Assembly (NCBI RefSeq): GCF_010548305.1
Contig: NZ_JAAGLV010000001.1
Coordinates: 186,001 to 250,000, forward strand
Reading direction: 5' to 3'
From: Streptomyces sp. SID13031
GTDB lineage: Bacteria > Actinomycetota > Actinomycetes > Propionibacteriales > Kribbellaceae
DNA length: 64,000 nucleotides
A program made the translations under genes and the position numbers. Shown piece by piece: positions 42,181-49,392 of this stretch (positions are counted from its first letter, which is position 1; each line of letters opens with the position of its first letter). The notes beneath the pieces are model-generated. The model was not told the origin of the DNA. It saw only the letters and a list, made by a program, of their open reading frames with translations, and ran no database searches.

Positions 42181-43488
42181 TTAGAGCCCGGCCACCTCGT
42201 GCCCTGATACAGCCGCGGCAGGGATCCGTTCGCGATGGGCGATGATGTCGCGACAGATCTCCTCGGCACGCTGCGCCAGGACGCTGAGCAGGGTGTCGGA
42301 GATGCCGTGCGTCTGCTCGTTGACGCCCTGCAGGTAGCAGGCCGCCGAGCTCGGTACGCCGAGCTCCAGCTGGTACTCGCGGGTGACGTCGATCCGGTCC
42401 AGCTCCAGGTCGCTGGCGAGCTCACGGACGAGTCGCGGCATCCGTACGTCGAAGCCGGTGCCGAGGAAGACCACGTCACGGTGCAGCTCGGTGACCGTTC
42501 CGGTCCGGCGGTCGGTCAGCTCCAGTACGAGCTCGTCGCCGGTCTCGCGGGCGCTGGTGATGTCGACCATCGTGATGAGCCGGCGCTCGTTGCGGTTGTT
42601 GAACCGGTCGAGGTACAGGTCGTTGTACAGGTGCTCGAGCATCGGGGGAGTGACGACGGAGTAGTTGGTCCGGTGCATCTCCCGGAGGATCTGCTCGCGC
42701 GCCTCGGGCCGGGAGTCGTAGAACTCGTCCACGAACGCCGGGTAGTACAGCTCGTTGGTGAACTTGCTCGACTGGTCCGAGCTCAGCCCGATGGACCGCA
42801 TCAGCCAGGCGACGTCGCTGTCGGGCAGGTCGTCGCGCAGCGCCCGGAAGATCTCCGCCGCGCTCTGCGAGCTGCCCACCACGGCGACGCGGTACGGCAT
42901 CTCGCCGGACAGCTCGGCGACGCGCTGGCGGTACTGGGTGCTGTGGACGACACGGTTCGGCGGCAGGTCGGCGAGCGCCGGCGGGATGTTGGCCTCGCGG
43001 CTACCGCCGTACACGAGGTACCGGCTGGTGATCGTGCTGCCGTCGGCGAGCGTGGTGACCCAGCCGGTCACCACCCCGGCCTCGTCCCGCCGGGCGCGCA
43101 TCGAGACGACCTGCTTGCCGAGCTCGATCCGGACCTTCTCGAGCGACCCTGCGACCCAGCGCAGGTACTCGGTGAACTCCACCCGGTACGGCGTGAAGGT
43201 GCTCATGTTGACGAACTCGTCCATCCGCCCGGTCTCGAACAGGTGGTTCAGGAACGAGAACCTGCTGGTGGGATCGCGCTGGGTGACCAGATCCTTGAGG
43301 AACGACACCTGGCTGGTCGCCCACGGCATCAACATGCCCTGCTGCCAGGCGATCGTCGAGTTCCGGTCGATCAGCAGACTGTTCGCCGCCAACTCCGGCG
43401 CCAACTCCTCGAGCGCCACCGCCAGCCCCAGGTTCGACGGCCCGGCACCGATCGCCAGCAGTTCGACTTCCACGCTCTGTACGGACAT
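42181..43488 (-). CDS. N-hydroxylating flavin monooxygenase (lysine/ornithine N-monooxygenase family), copy 2
   Basis: 435 residues. FAD motif AIGAGPSNLGLAVALEE, NADPH region RVAVVGSSQSAAEIFRAL, C-terminal LQGVNEQTHGISDTLLSVL. It is the first gene of the seven-gene operon that contains the cupin and MetRS-like genes, so it most likely makes N6-hydroxylysine, the amine partner for N-N bond formation. It is paralogous to the copy at 18178. The promoter element at 43551 lies 63 bp upstream. All cofactor motifs are intact. Confidence 0.9.
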   Translation of the reverse strand: MSVQSVEVELLAIGAGPSNLGLAVALEELAPELAANSLLIDRNSTIAWQQGMLMPWATSQVSFLKDLVTQRDPTSRFSFLNHLFETGRMDEFVNMSTFTPYRVEFTEYLRWVAGSLEKVRIELGKQVVSMRARRDEAGVVTGWVTTLADGSTITSRYLVYGGSREANIPPALADLPPNRVVHSTQYRQRVAELSGEMPYRVAVVGSSQSAAEIFRALRDDLPDSDVAWLMRSIGLSSDQSSKFTNELYYPAFVDEFYDSRPEAREQILREMHRTNYSVVTPPMLEHLYNDLYLDRFNNRNERRLITMVDITSARETGDELVLELTDRRTGTVTELHRDVVFLGTGFDVRMPRLVRELASDLELDRIDVTREYQLELGVPSSAACYLQGVNEQTHGISDTLLSVLAQRAEEICRDIIAHRERIPAAAVSGHEVAGL

Positions 43489-43550
43489 CTACGCCGCCCT
43501 CGTCTCGGGTCTGAATCACCTCCCTTCGAGAGCACCTGACCGGCGTCCGC

Positions 43551-43570
43551 TGATACACCGACCCTGTTCA
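43551..43570 (-). promoter_or_regulatory. Shared TGTATCA promoter element ahead of the hydrazine operon
   Basis: On the minus strand TGAACAG (43564-43570) is followed by GGTCGG and TGTATCA (43551-43557). It matches the elements at 20903 and 28607. The monooxygenase ATG lies 63 bp downstream. An upstream heptamer at 11 bp (CGAAACC) matches only weakly. Confidence 0.5.
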
Positions 43571-43623
43571 CCATGGTTTCGGGGAAGCAGGATGCGGTCG
43601 CGGACGCGGTCAGGAGCGACAGC

Positions 43624-44556
43624 TCAGCTGAGGCGGCGGGCCGGGGGGACAGGGTGGACCGGCTGGCCGGGGGCGACGGTGTTTTCGATGGTGCCGAGGG
43701 CGGTGACCTCCATGGTCACGGTGTCGCCGATCGCCAGGGACGGGGGGACTCGCTCGCCGCCGTTGCGGCCCCAGAGCTCGACCAGGCAGCCGCTGCCGCA
43801 GGTGCCGGAGCCGAGGATGTCGCCTGGGTGGACCACGGTTCCGCGGCTGGCGTAGGCGATCATCTCCGGGAACGACCAGGCCGCGTTGGCCAGCGAGTCC
43901 TTGCCGATCGCGGTTCCGTTGATCGACACCGACATGGTGAGGTCGAAGCGGTCGCCCTGGCGGTACGGCTCGAGTTCGTCCGGGGTGACCAGGTACGGGC
44001 CGAGGGTCGAGGCGGTGTCCTTGCCCTTGGCCGGGCCGAGGCCGATCCGCATCTCGTGGATCTGGAGGTCGCGCGCCGACCAGTCGTTGAAGATGCTGTA
44101 GCCGGCGATGTGCTTCTCGGCCTCTTCGACCGGCAGGTTGCGGCCCTCGGTGCCGATGATGGCGGCGACCTCCAGTTCGTAGTCCAGCAGGTTCGACCCG
44201 GGCGGTACCGGGACCGGCTGGCGCGCGCCGATCAGGCTGTACGGGTTGGTGAAGTAGAAGGTCGGGATGTCGTACCACTCGGGAACGACCGCCGGCTCGC
44301 GGATCCCCTGGAACGAGCCCTCGACGTGCTGCTCGAAGATCATGAAGTCGCGGATCGACGAAGCCTTGATCGGCGGCAGCAGGGCTTGCTCGTCCAGGTT
44401 GACGGGTGCGGCACACCGGGCCAGCACTTCCTGCTCACTCGGCTTGGCGGCCAGTACTTCGAACAGGTCGGTGCCGGCCGGCAGCGGATGCAGCCGGTCG
44501 TCGTGTACGAGTGCCTGCCGGTACTGCCCGTCCAGTAGCAGTGCTGCGAATTTCAC
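43624..44556 (-). CDS. Fumarylacetoacetate hydrolase family protein
   Basis: 310 residues. The FAH fold is shown by LLDYELEVAAIIGTEGRNLP (metal-binding E..E), HIAGYSIFNDWSARDLQIHE, KGKDTASTLGPYLVTPDEL and GDILGSGTCGSGCLVELWGR. Members hydrolyse C-C bonds of diketo acids in aromatic and sugar-acid breakdown. It overlaps the cyclase-family gene upstream by 4 bp. With the MFS importer and the TetR gene this is a small catabolic operon; the substrate is unknown. Confidence 0.88.
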   Translation of the reverse strand: MKFAALLLDGQYRQALVHDDRLHPLPAGTDLFEVLAAKPSEQEVLARCAAPVNLDEQALLPPIKASSIRDFMIFEQHVEGSFQGIREPAVVPEWYDIPTFYFTNPYSLIGARQPVPVPPGSNLLDYELEVAAIIGTEGRNLPVEEAEKHIAGYSIFNDWSARDLQIHEMRIGLGPAKGKDTASTLGPYLVTPDELEPYRQGDRFDLTMSVSINGTAIGKDSLANAAWSFPEMIAYASRGTVVHPGDILGSGTCGSGCLVELWGRNGGERVPPSLAIGDTVTMEVTALGTIENTVAPGQPVHPVPPARRLS

Positions 44557-45341
44557 GAGTTCTCCTCGGGGTCGTCGATGATGGCCACGGCGCGCGTCCA
44601 GCCTGCGGACGCGGCGTGGATCTTGTGCGGGAAGCAGGAGATCTTGAAGCCGGTGGCGGGCAGGGCTTCCAGGTTGTGCAGCTTCTCGATATGGCAGTAG
44701 CCGATCTCGCGGCCGGCCTTGTGGCCTTCCCAGATCAGCGAGCCGTCGCCGGTCTCGGCATACTTGCGAGCCGTGTGGACGAACGGCGCGTCCCAGCTCC
44801 AGGCGTCCGTACCGGTGACCCGGACGCCCTGTTCGAGCAGGTGGATGGTGGCGTCGCGGCCCATCCCGCAGCCACGGGCGAGATAGTCGTCCTCGCCGTA
44901 CCGGACGCCCGCGCTGGTGTTGATCACGACGATCTCGAGCGGGCTGAGCGTGTGCCCGATCCGCTTGAGCTCCAGGTCGATGTCATCAGGCGTGACCACG
45001 TAACCGTCGGCCAGGTCGCGGAAGTCCAGCTTCACGCCGGGCTGGAAACACCATTCGAGCGGTACTTCGTCGATGGTGATCGCCCGTTCGCCGTTGTCCA
45101 TCGTCGAGGCGTAGTGGTACGGCGCGTCCAGGTGGGTGCCGGTGTGGGTGGTCAGCTTGATCCGCTCGATCGCCCAGCCCTCACCGTCGGGCAGTACCTC
45201 GGGGCCGGCGCCGGGGAAGTGCGTCAGCATGTCGGCCACGCTGTCCTGGTGGGTGATGTACTCGATCTCCGGGGTCCCACCAGGCGGGTCGGAGGCGATA
45301 CCGGACATCAGCGACACCGAGATGTCGACGAAGGTGGTCAT
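44553..45341 (-). CDS. Cyclase-family (kynurenine-formamidase-like) hydrolase
   Basis: 262 residues from the ATG at 45341, with AAGGAG four bases upstream inside the end of the MFS gene. The metal motif HTGTHLDAPYHY (HxGTHxDxPxH) defines the family. Members hydrolyse amides or lactones, for example N-formylkynurenine. Overlaps on both sides make an MFS-cyclase-FAH operon. A longer in-frame extension runs through the MFS gene and is a shadow. Confidence 0.88.
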   Translation of the reverse strand: MTTFVDISVSLMSGIASDPPGGTPEIEYITHQDSVADMLTHFPGAGPEVLPDGEGWAIERIKLTTHTGTHLDAPYHYASTMDNGERAITIDEVPLEWCFQPGVKLDFRDLADGYVVTPDDIDLELKRIGHTLSPLEIVVINTSAGVRYGEDDYLARGCGMGRDATIHLLEQGVRVTGTDAWSWDAPFVHTARKYAETGDGSLIWEGHKAGREIGYCHIEKLHNLEALPATGFKISCFPHKIHAASAGWTRAVAIIDDPEENS

Positions 45342-46546
45342 GATGCTCCTTCGGTTTCGAGCACGGCTCGGGCGGGGACTCGCGCGGGGTTGCTCAGGTT
45401 GGGGAGCGCCGTCATCACGACTGCCCCGCAGAGGAAGATCCCGGCGCACAGGAGGAGCCCGGTGCCGAGGCCCGCTCCGGTGGCCAGGGCGCCCAGGGCG
45501 AACGGCGCGAAGGCGGACACCCCGCGGCCGACGTTGAAGCAGAAGCCGGCGCCGGTCGCTCTGACCCGGGTCGGGTAGAGCTCGCCGAGGTAGGCGCCGA
45601 AGATGCCGCTGAAAGCAGCGAAGAAGGCGAACAGCGGACCCAGCCACAGCAACGCACTACGGTCTGCTGCCACTACATAGAGAGGCAAGGTCAGGCCCAC
45701 TCCCACGAGCGACAGGACGAGGGCATACTTGCGGCCGATCCGGTCGGCGATCAGCCCGAAGACGTTGTAGCCGACGAACATGCCCAGGTTCAGGACCGTC
45801 ATGAACAGGGCGACGGTCGCCGTCGGGATGCCTCGGTCGGTGTGCAGGTAGGTCGGCAGCCAAGTCGACGCACCCCACCAGCCGAACAGGGCCAGCGATG
45901 CGACGGCAGTGCCGAGCAGGGTCTTGCGGCGAAGATCGGCGGAGAAGATCTCGGTCACCTTCACCGGCGTGCTCTTCTGCGCGACCCATTCGGCGGACTC
46001 CTTGAAGAAGAAGCCGATGATCAGTATCGGCACGATCACGCCTGCCCCGGCCAGGAAGAACAGCAGCCGCCAATCGGGCAGCAAGGCAGCGGCGACGACG
46101 GCGGCGATCGCTCCACCCGCTGGGAACGAGCTCAGCACGAAGGCTGCTGCCCGGCCCCGCTGGGCGGTCGGCCAGGTTTCGACCACGTACGTCGACACCA
46201 CGCCCCAGACGCCGCCGAGGCCGAGGCCGGCCACGAAGCGCAGTACGAGGAACACCCCGAAGCTCGGCACCAGGGCGAGCGCGGCGGTGAAGACCCCGAA
46301 GACCGCGAGCGAGAGCATCAGCGCCCGCTTGCGGCCGTAGTTGTCGGCCAGCCAGCCGACGGTCAGGCTGCTCACTCCGATGCCGAGCAGCGTGGCGGTG
46401 GCGAGCAGACCGCCTTCGGCCTTGGTCAGCCCGAACTCCAAGCGGATGTCCGGGAGCGCGAAAGACAGCAGCAGGATCTCCAGCGCATCGAACATGTAGG
46501 CCACGAAGGCGCCACCCAGCACCACCCATTTACCGGAATCTCTCAT
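45338..46546 (-). CDS. MFS transporter (aromatic-acid symporter-like)
   Basis: 402 residues with 12 hydrophobic segments. The motifs VGWLADNYGRKRALMLSL and NVFGLIADRIGRKYALVL in both halves are those of the AAHS/sugar-porter group. RFVAGLGLGGVWGVVSTYVVE also fits acid:H+ symporters. First gene of the catabolic operon, probably importing its substrate. Its promoter region holds two TetR-type operators shared with the divergent regulator. Confidence 0.87.
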   Translation of the reverse strand: MRDSGKWVVLGGAFVAYMFDALEILLLSFALPDIRLEFGLTKAEGGLLATATLLGIGVSSLTVGWLADNYGRKRALMLSLAVFGVFTAALALVPSFGVFLVLRFVAGLGLGGVWGVVSTYVVETWPTAQRGRAAAFVLSSFPAGGAIAAVVAAALLPDWRLLFFLAGAGVIVPILIIGFFFKESAEWVAQKSTPVKVTEIFSADLRRKTLLGTAVASLALFGWWGASTWLPTYLHTDRGIPTATVALFMTVLNLGMFVGYNVFGLIADRIGRKYALVLSLVGVGLTLPLYVVAADRSALLWLGPLFAFFAAFSGIFGAYLGELYPTRVRATGAGFCFNVGRGVSAFAPFALGALATGAGLGTGLLLCAGIFLCGAVVMTALPNLSNPARVPARAVLETEGAS

Positions 46547-46595
46547 CCGGACCAGTCCCTTCGGTTAACGCCGTGTTTCGGTCCCGAGAATCCAG

Positions 46596-46613
46596 ACTGT
46601 ACGTACGTTCAGT
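46596..46613. promoter_or_regulatory. TetR-type operator 1
   Basis: ACTGTACGTACGTTCAGT is an 18-bp palindrome with one mismatched pair, 49 bp upstream of the MFS start. Confidence 0.75.
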
Positions 46614-46631
46614 GTGCTCGGCAAGACCCAA

Positions 46632-46649
46632 ACTGTACGTACGTGCAGT
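46632..46649. promoter_or_regulatory. TetR-type operator 2
   Basis: ACTGTACGTACGTGCAGT repeats operator 1 with one base changed, 36 bp centre to centre, and ends 30 bp before the tetR start. Confidence 0.75.
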
Positions 46650-46679
46650 AAGCTTTTTCGGGAGAGAGCGAGGTGCCGG

Positions 46680-47288
46680 ATGACGGAGACTGCCGAGGGC
46701 GGCAAACGGATGGTGATCCTGCGGGCCGCGGAGAAGGTGTTCGCGCAGGACGGCTACCACGGAACGACGATGCGGCGGATCGCCGCCGAGGCCGACGTGA
46801 AGCTGTCCCTGGTCGTCTACCACTACACCTCGAAGCTGGCGCTGTTCGTCGCGATCTTCGAGCACCGGCAGTACGTCAACGAGCAGCGGCTGGCTCAGCT
46901 CCGGGCGATCCCCGACCTGAGCGCGCCGGATGCCGTCGAGCAGATCGTGCACGCATTCGTCGACCCGGTCCTGGTCCTGCACTTCGAGCCGGAGGACGCC
47001 TGGTTCGCCAAGCTCGTACTACGTGAGGCCGGCGACCCGTCGAACCAGGACCGGCCGGTCCTCAAGGTGCTCTTCGACCCGATGGCGCGCGAGTTCATCG
47101 AGGCCTTCCGCGAGGCGCTGCCGGGCAAGCCCGACGGTTTCTACCAGTGGGCGTACCTGTTCTCGGTCGGCGCGCTGACCCAGAGCGCCTCCGAGGACCG
47201 GGTCCGGAACCTGACGGACAAGGCCTACCTGGAGCAGAAGCACGACCTCCTTCGTTCCTACGTCACCGCGGCCCTGCGCTACGGCTGA
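46680..47288 (+). CDS. TetR-family transcriptional regulator
   Basis: 202 residues. The N-terminal HTH reads LRAAEKVFAQDGYHGTTMRR, IAAEADVKLSLVVYHYTSKL. A ligand-binding helical domain follows. It is divergent from the MFS-cyclase-FAH operon, with two near-identical 18-bp palindromes in between, so it should repress that operon and itself until a ligand binds. The ATG at 46680 is preferred; the longer frame starts inside the operators. Confidence 0.9.
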   Translation: MTETAEGGKRMVILRAAEKVFAQDGYHGTTMRRIAAEADVKLSLVVYHYTSKLALFVAIFEHRQYVNEQRLAQLRAIPDLSAPDAVEQIVHAFVDPVLVLHFEPEDAWFAKLVLREAGDPSNQDRPVLKVLFDPMAREFIEAFREALPGKPDGFYQWAYLFSVGALTQSASEDRVRNLTDKAYLEQKHDLLRSYVTAALRYG

Positions 47289-47331
47289 GCCTCGTGGAAC
47301 ATCCGGCTGGGGCGGGTGGTTGAGTGTCGGT

Positions 47332-48381
47332 GTGCATGGTGAATACAAGGTGCCCGGTGGGAAGCTGGTCGTAGCCGATCTCGACGTCGTCGACGAGGTG
47401 GTGCGACGGGCCCGGATCAGTGGGGACTTCTTCCTGGAACCGGATGACGCCTTGGAGCGGATCAACGGAGCGTTGGCCGGGGTGCCCGTCGAGGCGCCGG
47501 TGGCGCAGCTCGCGGCGCGGGTCCGGGGCGTGCTGGGGGATGGCGTCGAGATGCTCGGGTTCTCGCCGGAGGCCGTCGCGGTCGCGGTACGGCGGGCGCT
47601 GACCGGGGCGACGGCGTGGACGGATCATACCTGGGAGTTCGTGCACGACGTACCGCGCGAGCCGGCGCTGCAGATGGCGCTGGACGAGGTACTGGCCGAG
47701 CAGGTCGGATCGGGCGAGCGCCCGCCGACGTTGCGGATCTGGGAATGGGCGTCGAACGCGGTCATCATCGGCAGCTTCCAGTCGCTGGCCAACGAGGTGG
47801 ACCTGGCCGGCGCCGCGAAACACGACGTGACGGTGGTACGGCGGATCAGCGGCGGCGGCGCGATGTTCGTCGAGCCGGGCAACACGATCACGTACTCGCT
47901 CTATGTGCCCGAGTCGCTCGTCTCCGGGCTGTCCTTCGTCGACTCGTACGCCTTCCTCGACGACTGGGTGGTCGGCGCGCTGAACGAGCTCGGCATCGCC
48001 GCGACGTACCAGCCGATCAACGACATCACCTCGCCGGCCGGCAAGATCGCGGGCGCCGCGCAGAAGCGGTTCGCGGGCGGCGCAGTCCTGCACCACGTGA
48101 CGATGGCGTACGACATGGACGCGACGAAGATGGTCGAAGTACTGCGCATCGGCCGCGAGAAGATGTCGGACAAGGGGACCAAGAGCGCCAACAAACGCGT
48201 CGACCCCCTCCGCAGCCAGACCGGCCTGGAGCGCACTGAGGTCATCAAGCGCCTAGTCGGCACATTCGCTGGGCGCTACGGCCTCGCCGACGCGACCATC
48301 GACGAAGAAACGGTCGCCGAGGCCCAGCGCCGCGTCGAGACCAAGTTCGGCACCGAGGACTGGCTGACCAGAGTCCCGTAG
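47332..48381 (+). CDS. Lipoate-protein ligase A family protein
   Basis: 349 residues. An N-terminal accessory region (VHGEYKVPGGKLVVADLDVV) precedes the catalytic LplA/BPL fold: TLRIWEWASNAVIIGSFQS, VVRRISGGGAMFVEPGNTI and DITSPAGKIAGAAQKRF with the acyl-transfer lysine. It attaches lipoate or octanoate to dehydrogenase E2 or GcvH domains. The GTG at 47332 is chosen because related proteins, as I remember them, begin HGEYKVPGGKL; a TTG at 47320 is also open. A 15-bp sequence just after its stop is duplicated by the IS insertion. Confidence 0.82.
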   Translation: MHGEYKVPGGKLVVADLDVVDEVVRRARISGDFFLEPDDALERINGALAGVPVEAPVAQLAARVRGVLGDGVEMLGFSPEAVAVAVRRALTGATAWTDHTWEFVHDVPREPALQMALDEVLAEQVGSGERPPTLRIWEWASNAVIIGSFQSLANEVDLAGAAKHDVTVVRRISGGGAMFVEPGNTITYSLYVPESLVSGLSFVDSYAFLDDWVVGALNELGIAATYQPINDITSPAGKIAGAAQKRFAGGAVLHHVTMAYDMDATKMVEVLRIGREKMSDKGTKSANKRVDPLRSQTGLERTEVIKRLVGTFAGRYGLADATIDEETVAEAQRRVETKFGTEDWLTRVP

Positions 48382-48388
48382 TCGCGCG

Positions 48389-48403
48389 ATGCGCGGGAAG
48401 CGG
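48389..48403 (+). repeat. Target-site duplication, left copy
   Basis: ATGCGCGGGAAGCGG here is repeated exactly at 49338-49352, directly outside the two ends of the insertion element. Confidence 0.85.
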
Positions 48404-49337
48404 TGTGATGTCGCAGGACATCGGTGACGGTTCTGCATCAGGACATCGGTGACATTGCGTGGGGTGTTGGTGGTGACACTTCGGTGAGTCGTTGGCGTTG
48501 GTGATGCCTGGGGCCGGTCGACTGCGTCGGTGCCGAAGAACGAGCTTGTTGATCCTCGTGTCCGTCTCGCGATCACGCAGTGGCCGCCCCGTGGGGCGGT
48601 GACGATCTTCTGTGCCGAGCACCGCACGTGGCCGCCCATGGCGTGCCGCAGCGGCTGCTGTCCGACAACGGGTCCGCGCTCAACCCGTCGCGGCGTGGAC
48701 TCCTGGGCCAGCTCGTCGTCCACCTGATGGCCCTGGGCGTGGAGCCGATCACCGGCAAGCCCTACAAACCGACCACCCAGGGCAAGAACGAACGCTTCCA
48801 CCAGACCCTGTTCCGCTACCTCGACAAGCAGCCACTGGCCGCCGATCTGGCCCAGTTGCAGGCCCAGGTCGACACCTTCGACCACATCTACAACACCCAG
48901 CGCCCCCACCAAGGACTGCCCGGCCGCGTCACACCACTGACCGCCTGGCAGGCCACCGCGAAGACCGAAGCACCTCGCCCCACCCGCGACCCGATCCGCC
49001 GTCCCGTCAACCGGCCCCGACCCACCCGGACACCGCTCCCCACAGACCTGCCCGACGACACCATCGTCAAAAAGCTGACCAGCAACGGCGTCTTCATGCT
49101 GAACAAGGTCCAGTACATGGTCGACGGGCGACGAGGCTTCCAACAGGTCCTCGTCATCACCGCCGGCGACAAGATCACCGTCACCGACCTCGAAGGCCAG
49201 ATCCTCATCGAACACACCAAGCCCGCGCCCGGAGTGACCTGCGTCGGCAACGGCCACCCCCGCGGCCCACGCCAAGACCCCTGAACCGTCACCGATGTCC
49301 TGATCCAGAACCGTCACCTATGTCCCGAGACATCACA
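48404..49337 (+). mobile_element. Internally deleted IS481-type insertion sequence
   Basis: 934 bp. Both ends begin TGTGATGTC when read inward and stay closely similar for about 50 bp, including GGTGACGGTTCTG and ATCAGGACATCGGTGAC. The element is flanked by 15-bp direct repeats, so insertion boundaries are intact. Complete IS481-family elements are larger (over 1 kb); the missing part lies in the transposase gene. It can only be moved in trans. Confidence 0.85.
48530..49284 (+). pseudogene. Truncated, frameshifted IS481-family transposase
   Basis: An N-terminal remnant (PKNELVDPRVRLAITQW) runs from a GTG at 48530. The catalytic integrase part then continues in another frame from about 48630. 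The second Asp (RLLSDNGSAL) and the catalytic Glu (QGKNERFHQTLFRYLDK) are present, but the first Asp and the middle are deleted. The C-terminal part (NTQRPHQGLPGRVTPLTAWQ) is intact up to the stop at 49284. Confidence 0.85.
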
Positions 49338-49352
49338 ATGCGCGGGAAGCGG
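49338..49352 (+). repeat. Target-site duplication, right copy
   Basis: Exact second copy of ATGCGCGGGAAGCGG (see 48389-48403). Confidence 0.85.
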
Positions 49353-49392
49353 CGATTTGATTTCAATCGAACAGGTGTTCTAATCTAGGCGC

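Larger units (their letters stand above)
16678..43488. other. Putative biosynthetic gene cluster: hydrazine (N-N) chemistry and ATP-grasp/aaRS-like ligases
   Basis: About 27 kb with two N-hydroxylating monooxygenases, a split cupin/MetRS-like pair, a DAO-type oxidase, two ATP-grasp ligases, a circularly permuted ATP-grasp, a PP-loop ATPase, glutamate mutase, an asparagine-synthetase-like class II aaRS paralogue, a DDAH-family hydrolase, an FMN glutamate-synthase-like enzyme, a P450, transporters and a SARP regulator. There is no NRPS or PKS. The outer limits are drawn from function: antiporter at the left, second monooxygenase at the right. The two ends share paralogous monooxygenases and a common promoter motif, which argues that the region is one unit. 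Membership of the secreted metallopeptidase at 23414 is uncertain. Confidence 0.8.
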
